DNA of 64,000 bases from the NCBI GenBank assembly GCA_001898485.1, contig MKTY01000020.1:1178001-1242000 (forward strand). The letters are read 5' to 3'. Positions 22,217 to 32,957 of the stretch are shown here, one piece after another (position 1 is the stretch's first letter; each line of letters starts with the position of its first letter). A program made the position numbers and the translations under genes. The notes beneath the pieces were generated by a model, which saw only the letters and a program-made list of their open reading frames with translations, had not been told where the DNA came from and searched no databases. Source of the stretch: Sphingobacteriales bacterium 46-32 (GTDB lineage Bacteria; Bacteroidota; Bacteroidia; Chitinophagales; Chitinophagaceae).

Positions 22217-23296
22217 ATGGCAACAAACCAGCTTCAGACAAGATCGGTAAAGCCGGTAGCAATATGGCTGCTGGCAGGCGTGTTTATGATAATAATCCAG
22301 GTTTTGCTGGGGGGTATTACCCGCCTTACAGGTTCTGGCCTGTCTATTACCGAGTGGAAACCTATTATGGGGGCATTACCCCCTATGAATGAAGCAGAAT
22401 GGACAGCCGCTTTTGAAAAATACCAGCAGATAGCGCAGTATAAATACCTCAATTCGCATTTTACGCTCAGCGACTTTAAGTTCATCTTTTTCTGGGAGTG
22501 GTTTCATCGTTTATGGGCACGTTTAATCGGGGTTGTGTTTGTCATCCCATTTGTTATTTTTTTACTTCAGCGCCGTTTCCGGCAGGAGATGATCCGGCCT
22601 CTTTTAATCCTTTTTTTGCTGGGCCTTTTGCAGGGATTGGTGGGCTGGATAATGGTAAAAAGCGGGTTGGATGATTCCGAACTATTATATGTGAGCCATT
22701 ACAAACTTGCTATTCATTTCATTTTTGCATTAGGGCTACTGTGTTTTACGCTTTGGTTTGCACTACAGTTGCTGGTGCCGGCAACGCAAAGATTTGAGCA
22801 GCCGGCGCTGCGCAAGTCAATTGTATGGTTGATTGTATTACTCACCCTGCAGCTTATATATGGCGCTTTTATGGCCGGGCTGAAAGCTGCGCAGGCTGCA
22901 CCTACCTGGCCCGACATTAACGGAGCATGGGTTCCTTCGCATGTAAACCAGTTTGGCAACAGGCACTTTACCGGGTTTAGTTTCCTGTTTGATCACCCGC
23001 TGGTGGTTCATTTTATTCACCGTAATCTGGCATATCTGATAACAGGGTTGCTCGTATGGTGGAGCTGGCGGACTCTGCGGGTCAATGGGTCACGATTATT
23101 CCGCCAAACACGGTTTATTCCGTTATTCTTTGTAGTGGTGCAGGTAATACTGGGAATAGTGACCGTTTTGCAATCACCTCATCCCGATACATTCCTGTGG
23201 CTGGGTGTAGCACATCAGTTTGTGGCCATGCTGCTATTATTATCGCTGGTATGGATGCTTTATCTCATACGTTCACGCCGGAGTTTGCCGGTATAA
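22217..23296 (+). CDS. ctaA: Haem A synthase (COX15/CtaA family)
   Basis: Oxidises the C8 methyl of haem O to make haem A for cytochrome aa3-type oxidases. A 359-residue inner-membrane protein with eight TMs. The first loop carries GGITRLTGSGLSITEWKPIMG (about 32-52; the GLS-x-WxP motif), then FIFFWEWFHRLWARLIG with its conserved histidine, HYKLAIHFIFALG, and a second-half repeat with HPLVVHFIHRNLAYL and HQFVAML. The short loop with SHVNQFGNRHFTGF is typical of the COX15 (type 2) group. Together with SCO and DUF420 at the left end, it indicates an aa3-type oxidase in this organism. Confidence 0.94.
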   Translation: MATNQLQTRSVKPVAIWLLAGVFMIIIQVLLGGITRLTGSGLSITEWKPIMGALPPMNEAEWTAAFEKYQQIAQYKYLNSHFTLSDFKFIFFWEWFHRLWARLIGVVFVIPFVIFLLQRRFRQEMIRPLLILFLLGLLQGLVGWIMVKSGLDDSELLYVSHYKLAIHFIFALGLLCFTLWFALQLLVPATQRFEQPALRKSIVWLIVLLTLQLIYGAFMAGLKAAQAAPTWPDINGAWVPSHVNQFGNRHFTGFSFLFDHPLVVHFIHRNLAYLITGLLVWWSWRTLRVNGSRLFRQTRFIPLFFVVVQVILGIVTVLQSPHPDTFLWLGVAHQFVAMLLLLSLVWMLYLIRSRRSLPV

Positions 23297-23368
23297 AAGA
23301 CCGTTTGGATAGTGATTGGAAGTGCAGGGTTTAAATAGTATTTTTATCCTGTACCACTTAAATTATCC

Positions 23369-25609
23369 ATGAGAACCTGGATACACGGCTTTTATCATTC
23401 TTTTCCCATACAGCTTATTTTCCTTCATTTCAGGAAATACCAGGTCCTGTTGCTTTTCTGGTTTGTACTGTTTAGCACGGTCAATGGCAGTTTTATGAAA
23501 GGATTCGGGGCAGACTCTCTTTATCTGGCTCCTGAGTACCTGGGTAATGTAAGTGCTGTAAGCGCGGCACTGGTGGGTGTTTCTATAGGCATGTTTATAA
23601 TGAGCTGGAATATCAGCACGTTTATCCTGTTTAGTAAAAACTTCCGGTTTCTGGCGGCAACGACCAATCCTTTTCTAAAGTATTGTATTAACAATGCAGT
23701 AATTCCCCTGCTTTTTCTCATTTTCTACTTTTATAAAGCCTACGACTTTACCAGCCACAAAGAGCTTATCAGCAATACAGAGATTCTTTTCCTGGCAGGA
23801 GGTTTTCTGAGCGGACTAGCATTGGTAATCGCTATTTCCTTTATTTATTTTTTTCGTGTAGATAAGTCCATTTTCCGCAGAATGATGCCGGTAATCAGTA
23901 AACCGGATGAATATATTACCCACCTGCGTCCTGCCAAACCTACTTTTTATGCAGAAAGCCTGCTGAGTGTGGAGTCTTACTTTGAAACACCTGTGCGCCT
24001 GCGTCCGGCACGCGATGTACGTCACTACACACCAGAGTTTATTGACTCGCTTTTTAAACGCCATCACTTTGCAGCCATTGTTACTGTGTTTATAGCCTTT
24101 GTGTTTTTAATCATTATCGGGTTTTTTCTGGAGAGTTCGGTATTTCAGATACCCGCTGCTGCCAGTATTACTATTTTCTTTTCCATATTAATAGGTGTAT
24201 CCGGTGCTTTTTCCTATTTCCTCCAGAGTTGGAGTGTTCCCTATCTGGCGGTACTTATTTTATTGCTTAACTTTTTCTATAAGATCGATTGGATAGACCC
24301 CCGCAATAAAGGATATGGCCTTAATTATTTGAATAAAAATGAGCGGCCATCTTATAGCAGAGAGGGATTGCTGGCGCTCTGTACCCCTGATAAAGTAGAG
24401 GCAGACCGGCAAAATATGATCCGTATCCTCGATAAATGGAAGGCCCGGCAGGATGAGGAGAAGCCAATGCTGGTTGTAATCAACACCAGCGGCGGGGGAC
24501 ACAGAAGTGCTACTTTTACGATGAGTGTATTGCAACGGCTCGATAGCTTATACGGAGGAGGCTTTATGAAAAAAGTTTTCCTGATCAATGGCGCTTCGGG
24601 CGGCATGATTGGCGCTACCTATTTCCGGGAGCTGTACCGGATGAAGCAAAACGGTGCCAGCATACAACTGCAGGATCAAAAATATGTGGATGATGTAGCC
24701 AGTGACCTGCTCAATTCCATGTTTTCTTCATTTGTTGCACGTGATCTTATTGCACCGGCACAGAAGTTTAAGGTCGATCAGTTTAGTTATGTAAAAGACA
24801 GGGGATATGCTTTTGAAGAAAAGCTCAACAGTAATACAAGAGGCTACCTCGATAAGCAGTTGAAGGATTATGAGGCGGACGAACAGGAAGCTAAAATACC
24901 ATTGATGTTCTTTAATTCTGTGGTAACGCGCGACAGCCGGAAAATGCTGATCAGCACACAACCGGTTAGTTTTATGATGCAGAGCTGGCAGGATACAACA
25001 CGTATGCCTGGTATGGATCCTGATGTAGTGGACTTTGGCGCCTTTTTTAACAGACAGAGCCCGTATAATCTGCGACTGCTTACGGCTCTGCGTATGAATG
25101 CGACATTTCCTATTGTACTCCCGAATGTCTGGTTGCCATCAGATCCGGTAATCGATGTAATGGATGCCGGCCTGCGCGACAATTATGGACAGGAGACATC
25201 GCTGCGTTTTCTCCAGGCATTTGATGAGTGGATTGCTGCCAACACAAGGGGTGTATTGATTGTACAGATTCGTGACCGGAGCCCGGGTGGATGGGAATAC
25301 CCATATCTTTCTGATGATATTACCGACCATGCTACCAAACCATTTTTGTTATTGCAACACAACTGGTTTAAGATGATGGAATATTTTCAGAACGATATGC
25401 TGAGCTATTACGCCGAACACTCCGACCGCCGCGTGTATAAGGTGCTTTTTCAATATGCTTCAGAAAAAGAACAGAATAAGGCAGCGTTGAATTTTCACCT
25501 CAGTAAGCGCGAAAAACTGGATATTGTCAATTCTGTGAATTCGCCGGTTAACGAAAAAACATTTACCAGCCTGCTTCAACTACTGAGGCCATCTGACAAA
25601 AAACCTTAA
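23369..25609 (+). CDS. Patatin-like phospholipase with an N-terminal multi-TM region
   Basis: A 746-residue protein. The N-terminal part has TMs at about 24-40, 62-82, 108-124, 140-162, 234-254 and 262-304, with a cytosolic stretch between. The C-terminal half (about 365-740) is a patatin hydrolase: oxyanion loop NTSGGGHRSA (372-381), nucleophile GASGG (Ser410) and the catalytic Asp in DAGLRDNYG (about 590). A Ser-Asp dyad lipid acyl hydrolase is expected, acting at the inner membrane. The start at 23369 is the only good ATG. Its stop overlaps the convergent DAG kinase-like gene by 4 bp. Substrate and regulation unknown. Confidence 0.87.
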   Translation: MRTWIHGFYHSFPIQLIFLHFRKYQVLLLFWFVLFSTVNGSFMKGFGADSLYLAPEYLGNVSAVSAALVGVSIGMFIMSWNISTFILFSKNFRFLAATTNPFLKYCINNAVIPLLFLIFYFYKAYDFTSHKELISNTEILFLAGGFLSGLALVIAISFIYFFRVDKSIFRRMMPVISKPDEYITHLRPAKPTFYAESLLSVESYFETPVRLRPARDVRHYTPEFIDSLFKRHHFAAIVTVFIAFVFLIIIGFFLESSVFQIPAAASITIFFSILIGVSGAFSYFLQSWSVPYLAVLILLLNFFYKIDWIDPRNKGYGLNYLNKNERPSYSREGLLALCTPDKVEADRQNMIRILDKWKARQDEEKPMLVVINTSGGGHRSATFTMSVLQRLDSLYGGGFMKKVFLINGASGGMIGATYFRELYRMKQNGASIQLQDQKYVDDVASDLLNSMFSSFVARDLIAPAQKFKVDQFSYVKDRGYAFEEKLNSNTRGYLDKQLKDYEADEQEAKIPLMFFNSVVTRDSRKMLISTQPVSFMMQSWQDTTRMPGMDPDVVDFGAFFNRQSPYNLRLLTALRMNATFPIVLPNVWLPSDPVIDVMDAGLRDNYGQETSLRFLQAFDEWIAANTRGVLIVQIRDRSPGGWEYPYLSDDITDHATKPFLLLQHNWFKMMEYFQNDMLSYYAEHSDRRVYKVLFQYASEKEQNKAALNFHLSKREKLDIVNSVNSPVNEKTFTSLLQLLRPSDKKP

Positions 25610-26511
25610 ACCGGATAGATTAGCCGGAAGCATTTTTCTTTTACTTCAATCACTACATGGTCGGGCGTATCTGCGGGGTCTCCATCAATGTGCAGCGGAG
25701 CTTTTGAATTGTTGGTAAGACGAACAGAGGCCGTTTGAAAATACAGGATAGACTTGCTGGTATCGATCGCTGTGGCTGGCTGAAGCGCATTCCATCCCCA
25801 AATCTGCCGCAGGGTCTGCAGCAATAGCTTCAGCTTATTCTGACGGGTTACTATCACAATATCGAGCAATCCATCACTCAGACTGGCTTTTGGAGCAATG
25901 GTAAACTGATTGCCAAACTGGTTGCTGTTGGCAATACTGATAAAAAAGGCGGTAGTATGAAATTGCTGGTCGGGCAGTTGAATTGTAAAGTCATAAAACC
26001 GTGCTTTGAAAAAATTTCTGATCACCTGCCTGGCGTAGGTACTGAGTCCACGTTTGGGTTGACGCGCAAAATCATGTGCAACTTTTGCATCGAAACCAAG
26101 CCCTGATAACATACACGCAAACTGACCATTGATTAAAAAGCCATCCGTATGCATTGGCTTTCCATGCAGGAACACTTCCAGGGCTTTTTCTGTGGCACGC
26201 GGTATACCTGCAGCCAGGGCAAGACCATTTCCCGATCCACAGGGGAAAATGCCGAAATTAAGATCAAGCCCCATTAGACCGTTTACCACCTGGCTTACGG
26301 TGCCGTCACCGCCTGCAATACCGACATCTGTAATATTTTTTTCCTTAATAATAGGATGAAGAAAGGAATAGTCGGCACTGGCTACTGAATATTCAATATG
26401 ATAGGGAATTCCGGCCTCGGTTGTCTTTTGTTCCAGAAAGTGCTGGAGATTCTTTTTGGTACGTGTGCCGGATATAGGATTAATGATATACAGTATACTT
26501 TTCCCGTTCAT
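25606..26511 (-). CDS. Diacylglycerol kinase-like lipid kinase (YegS/DagK family)
   Basis: A 301-residue cytoplasmic lipid kinase. MNGKSILYIINPISGTRTKK opens the family fold, GGDGTVSQVVNGL (67-79) is the nucleotide loop, GSGNGLA (92-98) the second, and SDGLLDIVIV and PLHIDGDPAD are C-terminal family motifs. Members phosphorylate diacylglycerol, sphingosine-like lipids or related substrates. The longer open frame runs back into fabH, so the ATG at 26511 is used. It follows fabH by 44 bp on the same strand, suggesting a lipid-metabolism operon. Confidence 0.9.
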   Translation of the reverse strand: MNGKSILYIINPISGTRTKKNLQHFLEQKTTEAGIPYHIEYSVASADYSFLHPIIKEKNITDVGIAGGDGTVSQVVNGLMGLDLNFGIFPCGSGNGLALAAGIPRATEKALEVFLHGKPMHTDGFLINGQFACMLSGLGFDAKVAHDFARQPKRGLSTYARQVIRNFFKARFYDFTIQLPDQQFHTTAFFISIANSNQFGNQFTIAPKASLSDGLLDIVIVTRQNKLKLLLQTLRQIWGWNALQPATAIDTSKSILYFQTASVRLTNNSKAPLHIDGDPADTPDHVVIEVKEKCFRLIYPV

Positions 26512-26555
26512 TCGCACAAAGATAGGTGTTGCAGATACCTGCTCAAAGTATGTAA

Positions 26556-27614
26556 TTACCAGCGTAGCAGGGCACTGCCCCAGGTAAAGCCACTGCCAAA
26601 AGCGGCCAGGCAAATGAGGTCTCCTTCTTTAACCAGTCCTTTTTCCCAGGCCTCACATAGCGCAATGGGTACGCTGGCTGCTGTGGTGTTTCCGTATTGC
26701 TGAATATTATTGTAGACCTGATCATCGGAAAGACGGAGCTGCTGCTGCACAAACTGGGCGATCCGCAGATTGGCCTGGTGGGGAATCAGCAGACGCAAAT
26801 CGGCCGGTTGAAGCTGGTTGGCCGCAAGTGCTTCTCTCACCACTTCAGGAAATTTTACGACTGCTTTTTTAAAGACAGCCTGCCCGTCCATATTAGGAAA
26901 AAAATCTTCTTTATCGAGTAGTTCCTGCGTAATGAACATGCCGCCCCATGGTTGGTCGGGTATGACCGGTTTTTTATCGGCCCAGAAACGCCCGGCATGA
27001 AAACCCGGATTGGGCATACTGAGCAGTTCAGCATCATTTCCATCGCTATGCAAATGAGTGCTTAGAATACCCTGCCCTTCTTTTGTAGCAGGCTGTAATA
27101 CTACCGCACCTGCCCCATCTCCAAATATGACCGATACATTGCGGCCGCGGGTGCTGAAATCAAGCGCATAAGAGTGGGTTTCGGAGCCGATCAGCAGAAT
27201 ATTTTTATACATCCCGGTTTTGATGAACTGGTCGGCGATGCTGATCCCATATAAAAAACCGCTGCATTGATTGCGGATATCGAGAGCACCTATTTCACCC
27301 ATACCTAATAAGCGCTGTACCAGTACGCCGCAGCCGGGGAAGTAGTAATCGGGACTCAGGGTTGCAAAAATGATAAAATCTACATCCCCAGCGGTAATAC
27401 CGGCTCTTTCCATAGCTTTTTTGGCCGCTTCGGCGCCCATGGTAGCAGTGGTATCTTCAAAACGTTTGGCAAAACGGCGCTGACGTATGCCGGTCCGTTC
27501 CTGTATCCAGGCATCGCTGGTGTCCATAACTGAAGTAAGATCTTCATTTGTGACAATATTTTCAGGCACATACATGCCAATTCCAGCGATCTTTGTACGC
27601 AGCATAGCAAGCAT
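26556..27614 (-). CDS. fabH: Beta-ketoacyl-ACP synthase III
   Basis: Condenses acetyl-CoA (or branched acyl-CoA) with malonyl-ACP to start fatty-acid synthesis. 352 residues with all three catalytic residues: Cys117 in NQCSGFLYG, His279 in IPHQANLRI and Asn309 in YGNTTAASVP. DTSDAWIQERTGIRQRR and FGDGAGAVVL are also typical. The length, about 30 more than E. coli FabH, is due to a longer middle loop near 195-240 (NPGFHAGRFW to KEDFF), as in relatives that take other acyl starters. ATG at 27614 or 27605. The DAG kinase-like gene follows. Confidence 0.92.
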   Translation of the reverse strand: MLAMLRTKIAGIGMYVPENIVTNEDLTSVMDTSDAWIQERTGIRQRRFAKRFEDTTATMGAEAAKKAMERAGITAGDVDFIIFATLSPDYYFPGCGVLVQRLLGMGEIGALDIRNQCSGFLYGISIADQFIKTGMYKNILLIGSETHSYALDFSTRGRNVSVIFGDGAGAVVLQPATKEGQGILSTHLHSDGNDAELLSMPNPGFHAGRFWADKKPVIPDQPWGGMFITQELLDKEDFFPNMDGQAVFKKAVVKFPEVVREALAANQLQPADLRLLIPHQANLRIAQFVQQQLRLSDDQVYNNIQQYGNTTAASVPIALCEAWEKGLVKEGDLICLAAFGSGFTWGSALLRW

Positions 27615-27817
27615 TATTTATCAGGCAATATACCAAATAGGGGGAAAATGAAACTGTTTCAATTCCAACTATTGGACTGTCTGATTTATAGCATGATATT
27701 TTCTAATGTTGTAATAGCATAACAGCCGGGGCAGGAAAATGACCTTAATGGGTCGTCAGGAGGCAAAGACGCTGTAGTGCAGGCAAAAACTAAAGCAGGC
27801 CATCGGGCCAGGCATGA

Positions 27818-30800
27818 ATGGAGCAACAACCCACCAAAAAGAACGGATGGAAAAAGGCGGGCAGGATTTTATTAAAAACCCTGCTGTGGATTTTTTTACT
27901 CATAATTGTCTTATTCCTTCTCCTGCTTACCCCGCCGGTACAGCAGTTTGTAACAAAAAAAGCCACGCATTATCTCGAAAAGAAACTGGATACCCGGGTT
28001 AGTATCGGCCGCCTCTTTGTAACGCTAGGTGGTCGTATAGCGCTGGACGACGTGTATATCGAAGACCGGCAACGTGACACCCTGCTGGCTGCCGGTAATC
28101 TTCGGGTAAGAATGAGCCTGGGTGCTATTCTTTTTGATGGGGAAGTAGACATTCAAAGCATTCAGCTTAGCGATGCTACCGTTAAGCTCCGGCGTCAGCT
28201 TCCGGATACAGCATTCAATTTTCAGTTTATTGCCGATGCATTTGGAAGTACCGATACCACTACGGTTAGCAAACCGGATGAACCTGCCAGCGCTACTTCG
28301 TTCAATATCGGATCCGTACAACTCGATAACGTTCGGCTGGTATATAAAGATGTGGTAACCGGCAATGATGTTACTGCTCGGCTGGATCACCTGTCAACCC
28401 GTGCCAGAAAACTGGACCTGGATCATTTAATATTTGGGCTTGATAAAACCAGCATCAGGGGGTTGACGGCAACCGTAGTACAGTTTTCTCCGCTGCCGGT
28501 CGCAGAAAACAATCTTCCAGTTGAACCGGAAACCGAAAAAGACAGCACATCTGCCCTTACACTTGATCTGGGGCGATTTCTGCTGGAAAATGCTGTAATC
28601 GACTATCGCGATAGTGTGGGCGCATTATATACCCGGCTCGAAGCCGGCCGGATAGACTGGAAGCCGGGTTTGCTGATACCCGATAAAGGTTTGTATGATT
28701 TGGGCAGCCTGGAGCTAGCCAATACCACGGCTGCTGTAAGAATGGGCAAACAGACGATTCAGCAAAGCACTGCACCTGCAGTGCGGGCGGACATGGATAC
28801 ATCGGCCAGTACAGCGGTGAGGCTTTTACTGAAAGGAGCTGAACTGACAAATGTGACCCTTCAATACGACAATGATAATGAAGCACGCCAGCAGCAGGCA
28901 TTTGATTATGCACACATCAATACCAGTATCGACAAACTGCAGCTTGCCGATTTTATTATGGATGCAGATAGTCTGGGCGGGTATATCAAAAAAGCAGTTC
29001 TTAAAGACCATTCCGGATTTTCACTGACTGCCCTGCAGGGCCGGTTCTTATATTCCGACAGAAAGGCTGCTATTACCGATCTCTATCTTAAAACGGGTAG
29101 CGGTACCGAGTTGCAGCGCCGCGTTGAATTATCCTATCCCTCTCTGACAGCGCTGACGGATAACCCAGCTGCGCTGTCTATGAACCTTCAGGTAGAAAAG
29201 AGCAGCGTACGGGTAGCCGATGTATTATATTTTGTTCCCTCTCTTAAAGAACAACCAGCCTTTGCCAATGCAAACGATACCTGGTTTATGGATGGCAATA
29301 TCAATGGCAGGTTAGACAATTTAACTATCAGTAAACTGGAAGTGAAGGGACTTTCGCAAACATCGGCAAAGCTATCGGGCACATTGAAGGGACTACCTGA
29401 AGCGGACAAACTCACGGCAGATCTTACTATTAACGAAATGGCTACAACGGGTACGGATTTGTACAGGATCTTGCCTGCAAACAGCGTACCCGCTTCCATA
29501 GCATTGCCAGCCCATATGCGACTGCATGGAAAGATTAACGGAGGTATGAAAGAGCTTGCTGCAGCTCTTGATCTGCAAACCAGCGCCGGAGATCTTTCGA
29601 TTACCGGAACCGCTTCTTCGCTCACCGATGCCCGCGCTGCAGCCTACGATATGCAGGTAAAAACGCGCTCACTGCAATTGGGAAAAATATTGAAAGATAC
29701 AACGATGATGGGCGGACTTACTGCGCAGTTAAAGATAAAAGGGACGGGGTATGACCCGGAATATGCCCGCGCCAATATGGATGGAATGGTTGATGCAATG
29801 ACACTGAATGGATATACTTACCGGCAGCTGACTCTTACAGGCTCGCTGGACCGCCAGGTTGCTACTGCCACGGCGGCTATAGCCGATTCGAATATTAACT
29901 TCAATAGCAAAGTTGAGTTCGATATGGCAGGTTCGCAACCATCCCTGCGCGCAAATATTGCCGTTGACAGCATTAAATTACAGGCGTTGCATTTATCGGC
30001 AGACCCCTTTATTTTCCGGGGAAAGATATCGGCCGACTTCGATCGTATAGATCCGGACAGCCTGATGGGTCAATTGCTGGTGACAGAAGCTCTTCTTGTG
30101 AATAAACAGGAGCGCGTGGCGTTGGATACGGTACAGTTAAAAGCTGGTGATGTATCTGGAGGTGGCCAGTACCTTCATTTGAAAAGCGATATTGCCGATT
30201 TGAGACTTGAGGGTAGGTACAGGCTCAGTACGTTACCCAATGTACTGATGCAGGCAATAGATCCTTATTATGACCTGGGAGAAATAATGAAAGACAGCAG
30301 CCAGTACGATTTTACATTAAATGCTGTTGCAACGGATCGCCCTTTGCTGAGGGCGCTGGTACCGGGTCTTGATAAACTTGATGGTCTGAAACTGGAATCA
30401 CATTTTTCGAGTAAATCAGGAATACAGGCCGAGCTCTCAGCCAATGAGCTGATTATGGAGGGTAACCGTGTAACCGGCTTACTGCTAACAGCCAATACAG
30501 CAGACAGTGTGTTAAAATTGAATATGGCGGCCAGGCAACTGGCCAGCGGCACCAGTTTGCTGATGGACAGCACCATCCTGCAGGCGTCCCTGGCAAACAA
30601 TAAAATTGATCTTGACCTGCTGGTAAAAGACAGGACTGCCAAAGACAGGTATGCTCTGAAGGCTCAGCTGCAGCAACAGCAGGATGGAAGTCTTATGTTC
30701 GCTCTTAAACCGCAGGGCTTGTTGCTGAATTATGAAAAATGGGATGTAAGTGCGGCCAATAATATTATTATCACAGCAGACGGAGGACTGCAGGCGCAGG

Positions 30801-32917
30801 ACTTCACTTTGAGTCAGGGTTCAGAACAAATGAGTTTACAAAGTCTGTCAAAGGCAGGCAACGCACCCCTGCATGTAAAGTTTTCTGATTTCAGACTGTC
30901 TACTTTTACCAGCATGGTGATGGCAGACAGTTCACTGGTAGATGGCCGACTTACCGGCGAGCTTGATCTGCGCGATCTGCAAACGAAGCCGGCGTTCACT
31001 GGTGATGTGCAGATTAATGACCTGAGTTATCACAGCGATACAATAGGTAATGTGACTGCCCGGATAAGCAATAGCGGGGGCAGTGATTTATATTATGCAG
31101 ATGTAACGCTGTCTGGAAGAGGAAACGAAGCTTCTGTCAAAGGATCCTATAATGCAGCTTCTTCAGCAGTTGATCTCAATGTGAATTTGGATAAACTGCC
31201 TCTGAAAACGGCAGAAGCTTTTTCCGGAGGAAGTATCCGGAACACTACCGGTTATGTAGCCGGGCCATTCCGCATAACAGGGAGTATAGATTCGCCATCC
31301 ATTACTGGTGATCTGAAATTTCATCAGGCCGGTTTGAATGTAGCTATGCTCAATAGTTATTTCCGGATTGATAACGAACAACTGCAGTTTACGCGCGATG
31401 GCCTGAAGCTTGACAGGTTTGAAGTAAAAGATTCTGCAGGAAATAGTCTGACGCTTAATGGCACGCTGGCAACCCGCAACTATGTTAACTATAAGTTTGA
31501 CCTTGATGTACGGGCTAATAACTTCAGGGCATTGAACAGTACAAAAGCTGATAATGATCTTTTCTGGGGGCAGCTTTATTTTAATACCAATCTGAAAATA
31601 AAAGGTACTGAACAATCACCTGTAGTGGATGGACGGCTTACGATCAATGATAAAACAAAGATGACGGTGGTTTTACCACAAAGTGATCCTGGCATCGTTG
31701 ATCGTAACGGGGTGATAGAATTTGTGGATATGGATGCACCCGTGGAGGATTCACTCTTTATGCTGGCATATGACTCGCTGAATACCTCGGGCATACTGGG
31801 GATGGATGTGTCGTTAAATGTAGAAATAAATAAAGGCGCCGACTTTACGCTTATCATAGATGCAGGCAACGGGGATTTTCTGAATGTTAAAGGTGAAGCA
31901 CAACTAACTACTGGCATAGACCCCAGCGGCAAGATTACGATGGTAGGCACATATGAACTGGAGCAGGGGGCATATGAGCTATCCTTTAATATGATACGTA
32001 AGAAGTTTGACATACAAAGGGGAAGTAAAATTGTATGGGAAGGAGAACCCACCAGCGCCAATGTAAACATAACAGCCAAATATGTATCTAATACGGCACC
32101 CCTTGATCTCGTTAAAGGGCAACTGGATGAAAACATCAGCGCTCAGGAAAGAAATACCTATTTGCAACGGCTTCCGTTTGAAGTCATGCTGAAAATGACG
32201 GGAGAATTGATGAAACCACAGATTTCGTTTGATATCCTGTTGCCAGAAAATAAAAGCTACGGCGTATCAAATGATATTCTTACAAATGTGCGGACAAAGC
32301 TGGAGCAGCTGAGGCAGTCGACCGGAGACATGAATAAGCAGGTTTTCTCGCTTTTATTACTAAACCGCTTTGTAGCAGAAAACCCCTTCTCGAGTCTTGC
32401 ATCCCAGAATTCGGCATCCACACTGCTTCGTCAGAGTGTGAGTAAACTGCTTACAGAACAGCTTAATCGCCTGGCAGAAGGCTTGATTCAGGGGGTAGAT
32501 ATTAACCTGGGTATTGAATCTTCTGATGATTATACAACAGGAGAGCGTCAGGATAAAACAGATTTGAATGTAGGATTGTCAAAACGCCTGTTGAATGACC
32601 GGCTCACAGTGACGGTGGGCAGCAATTTTGCGCTGGAAGGGCCGCAAAACTCCAATCAGCAATCCAATAATATTGCGGGTAATGTTGCCATTGATTATGC
32701 ATTGAGTTCTGATGGCCGTTATAAGTTAAGAGCCTACCGTAAGAATGATTATCAGGGAGTGATAGACGGGTATGTAGTAGAAACAGGCATGAGCTTTATT
32801 ATTACGCTTGATTATAACAAGTTTGAACAGATATTTCAAAGCCGTAAAAAACAGCAGCGGCTTCGTAATGAGCGAAGGGCCCGGCAGGAGGGGACACCAC
32901 CTCAGCCCCAACAGTAA
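27818..32917 (+). CDS. tamB: TamB-like translocation and assembly module subunit
   Basis: A 1699-residue inner-membrane-anchored periplasmic protein of the TamB/AsmA-like superfamily. One N-terminal TM (about 18-42, LLKTLLWIFLLIIVLFLLLL) follows a short basic cytosolic tail; the rest is a long run of beta strands that should form a hydrophobic-grooved, bridge-like beta-taco across the periplasm. The C-terminal DUF490/TamB domain (about 1230-1600; GTYELEQGAYELSFN, FDIQRGSKIVWEGEPTSANVN) is clear. It sits 40 bp upstream of the TamL gene, matching the known TamB-TamL pair of Bacteroidota, which serves envelope assembly or lipid transport. Confidence 0.92.
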   Translation: MEQQPTKKNGWKKAGRILLKTLLWIFLLIIVLFLLLLTPPVQQFVTKKATHYLEKKLDTRVSIGRLFVTLGGRIALDDVYIEDRQRDTLLAAGNLRVRMSLGAILFDGEVDIQSIQLSDATVKLRRQLPDTAFNFQFIADAFGSTDTTTVSKPDEPASATSFNIGSVQLDNVRLVYKDVVTGNDVTARLDHLSTRARKLDLDHLIFGLDKTSIRGLTATVVQFSPLPVAENNLPVEPETEKDSTSALTLDLGRFLLENAVIDYRDSVGALYTRLEAGRIDWKPGLLIPDKGLYDLGSLELANTTAAVRMGKQTIQQSTAPAVRADMDTSASTAVRLLLKGAELTNVTLQYDNDNEARQQQAFDYAHINTSIDKLQLADFIMDADSLGGYIKKAVLKDHSGFSLTALQGRFLYSDRKAAITDLYLKTGSGTELQRRVELSYPSLTALTDNPAALSMNLQVEKSSVRVADVLYFVPSLKEQPAFANANDTWFMDGNINGRLDNLTISKLEVKGLSQTSAKLSGTLKGLPEADKLTADLTINEMATTGTDLYRILPANSVPASIALPAHMRLHGKINGGMKELAAALDLQTSAGDLSITGTASSLTDARAAAYDMQVKTRSLQLGKILKDTTMMGGLTAQLKIKGTGYDPEYARANMDGMVDAMTLNGYTYRQLTLTGSLDRQVATATAAIADSNINFNSKVEFDMAGSQPSLRANIAVDSIKLQALHLSADPFIFRGKISADFDRIDPDSLMGQLLVTEALLVNKQERVALDTVQLKAGDVSGGGQYLHLKSDIADLRLEGRYRLSTLPNVLMQAIDPYYDLGEIMKDSSQYDFTLNAVATDRPLLRALVPGLDKLDGLKLESHFSSKSGIQAELSANELIMEGNRVTGLLLTANTADSVLKLNMAARQLASGTSLLMDSTILQASLANNKIDLDLLVKDRTAKDRYALKAQLQQQQDGSLMFALKPQGLLLNYEKWDVSAANNIIITADGGLQAQDFTLSQGSEQMSLQSLSKAGNAPLHVKFSDFRLSTFTSMVMADSSLVDGRLTGELDLRDLQTKPAFTGDVQINDLSYHSDTIGNVTARISNSGGSDLYYADVTLSGRGNEASVKGSYNAASSAVDLNVNLDKLPLKTAEAFSGGSIRNTTGYVAGPFRITGSIDSPSITGDLKFHQAGLNVAMLNSYFRIDNEQLQFTRDGLKLDRFEVKDSAGNSLTLNGTLATRNYVNYKFDLDVRANNFRALNSTKADNDLFWGQLYFNTNLKIKGTEQSPVVDGRLTINDKTKMTVVLPQSDPGIVDRNGVIEFVDMDAPVEDSLFMLAYDSLNTSGILGMDVSLNVEINKGADFTLIIDAGNGDFLNVKGEAQLTTGIDPSGKITMVGTYELEQGAYELSFNMIRKKFDIQRGSKIVWEGEPTSANVNITAKYVSNTAPLDLVKGQLDENISAQERNTYLQRLPFEVMLKMTGELMKPQISFDILLPENKSYGVSNDILTNVRTKLEQLRQSTGDMNKQVFSLLLLNRFVAENPFSSLASQNSASTLLRQSVSKLLTEQLNRLAEGLIQGVDINLGIESSDDYTTGERQDKTDLNVGLSKRLLNDRLTVTVGSNFALEGPQNSNQQSNNIAGNVAIDYALSSDGRYKLRAYRKNDYQGVIDGYVVETGMSFIITLDYNKFEQIFQSRKKQQRLRNERRARQEGTPPQPQQ

Positions 32918-32957
32918 GCTGAGAAATGCCCGTTTATAAAAGATTTCATACCTGAAA

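Noticed and set aside
31576-32136. Antisense frame inside tamB
   Set aside because: Lies wholly within tamB and is Ser/Pro-rich from the complement of Asp/Gly-rich codons; no support.
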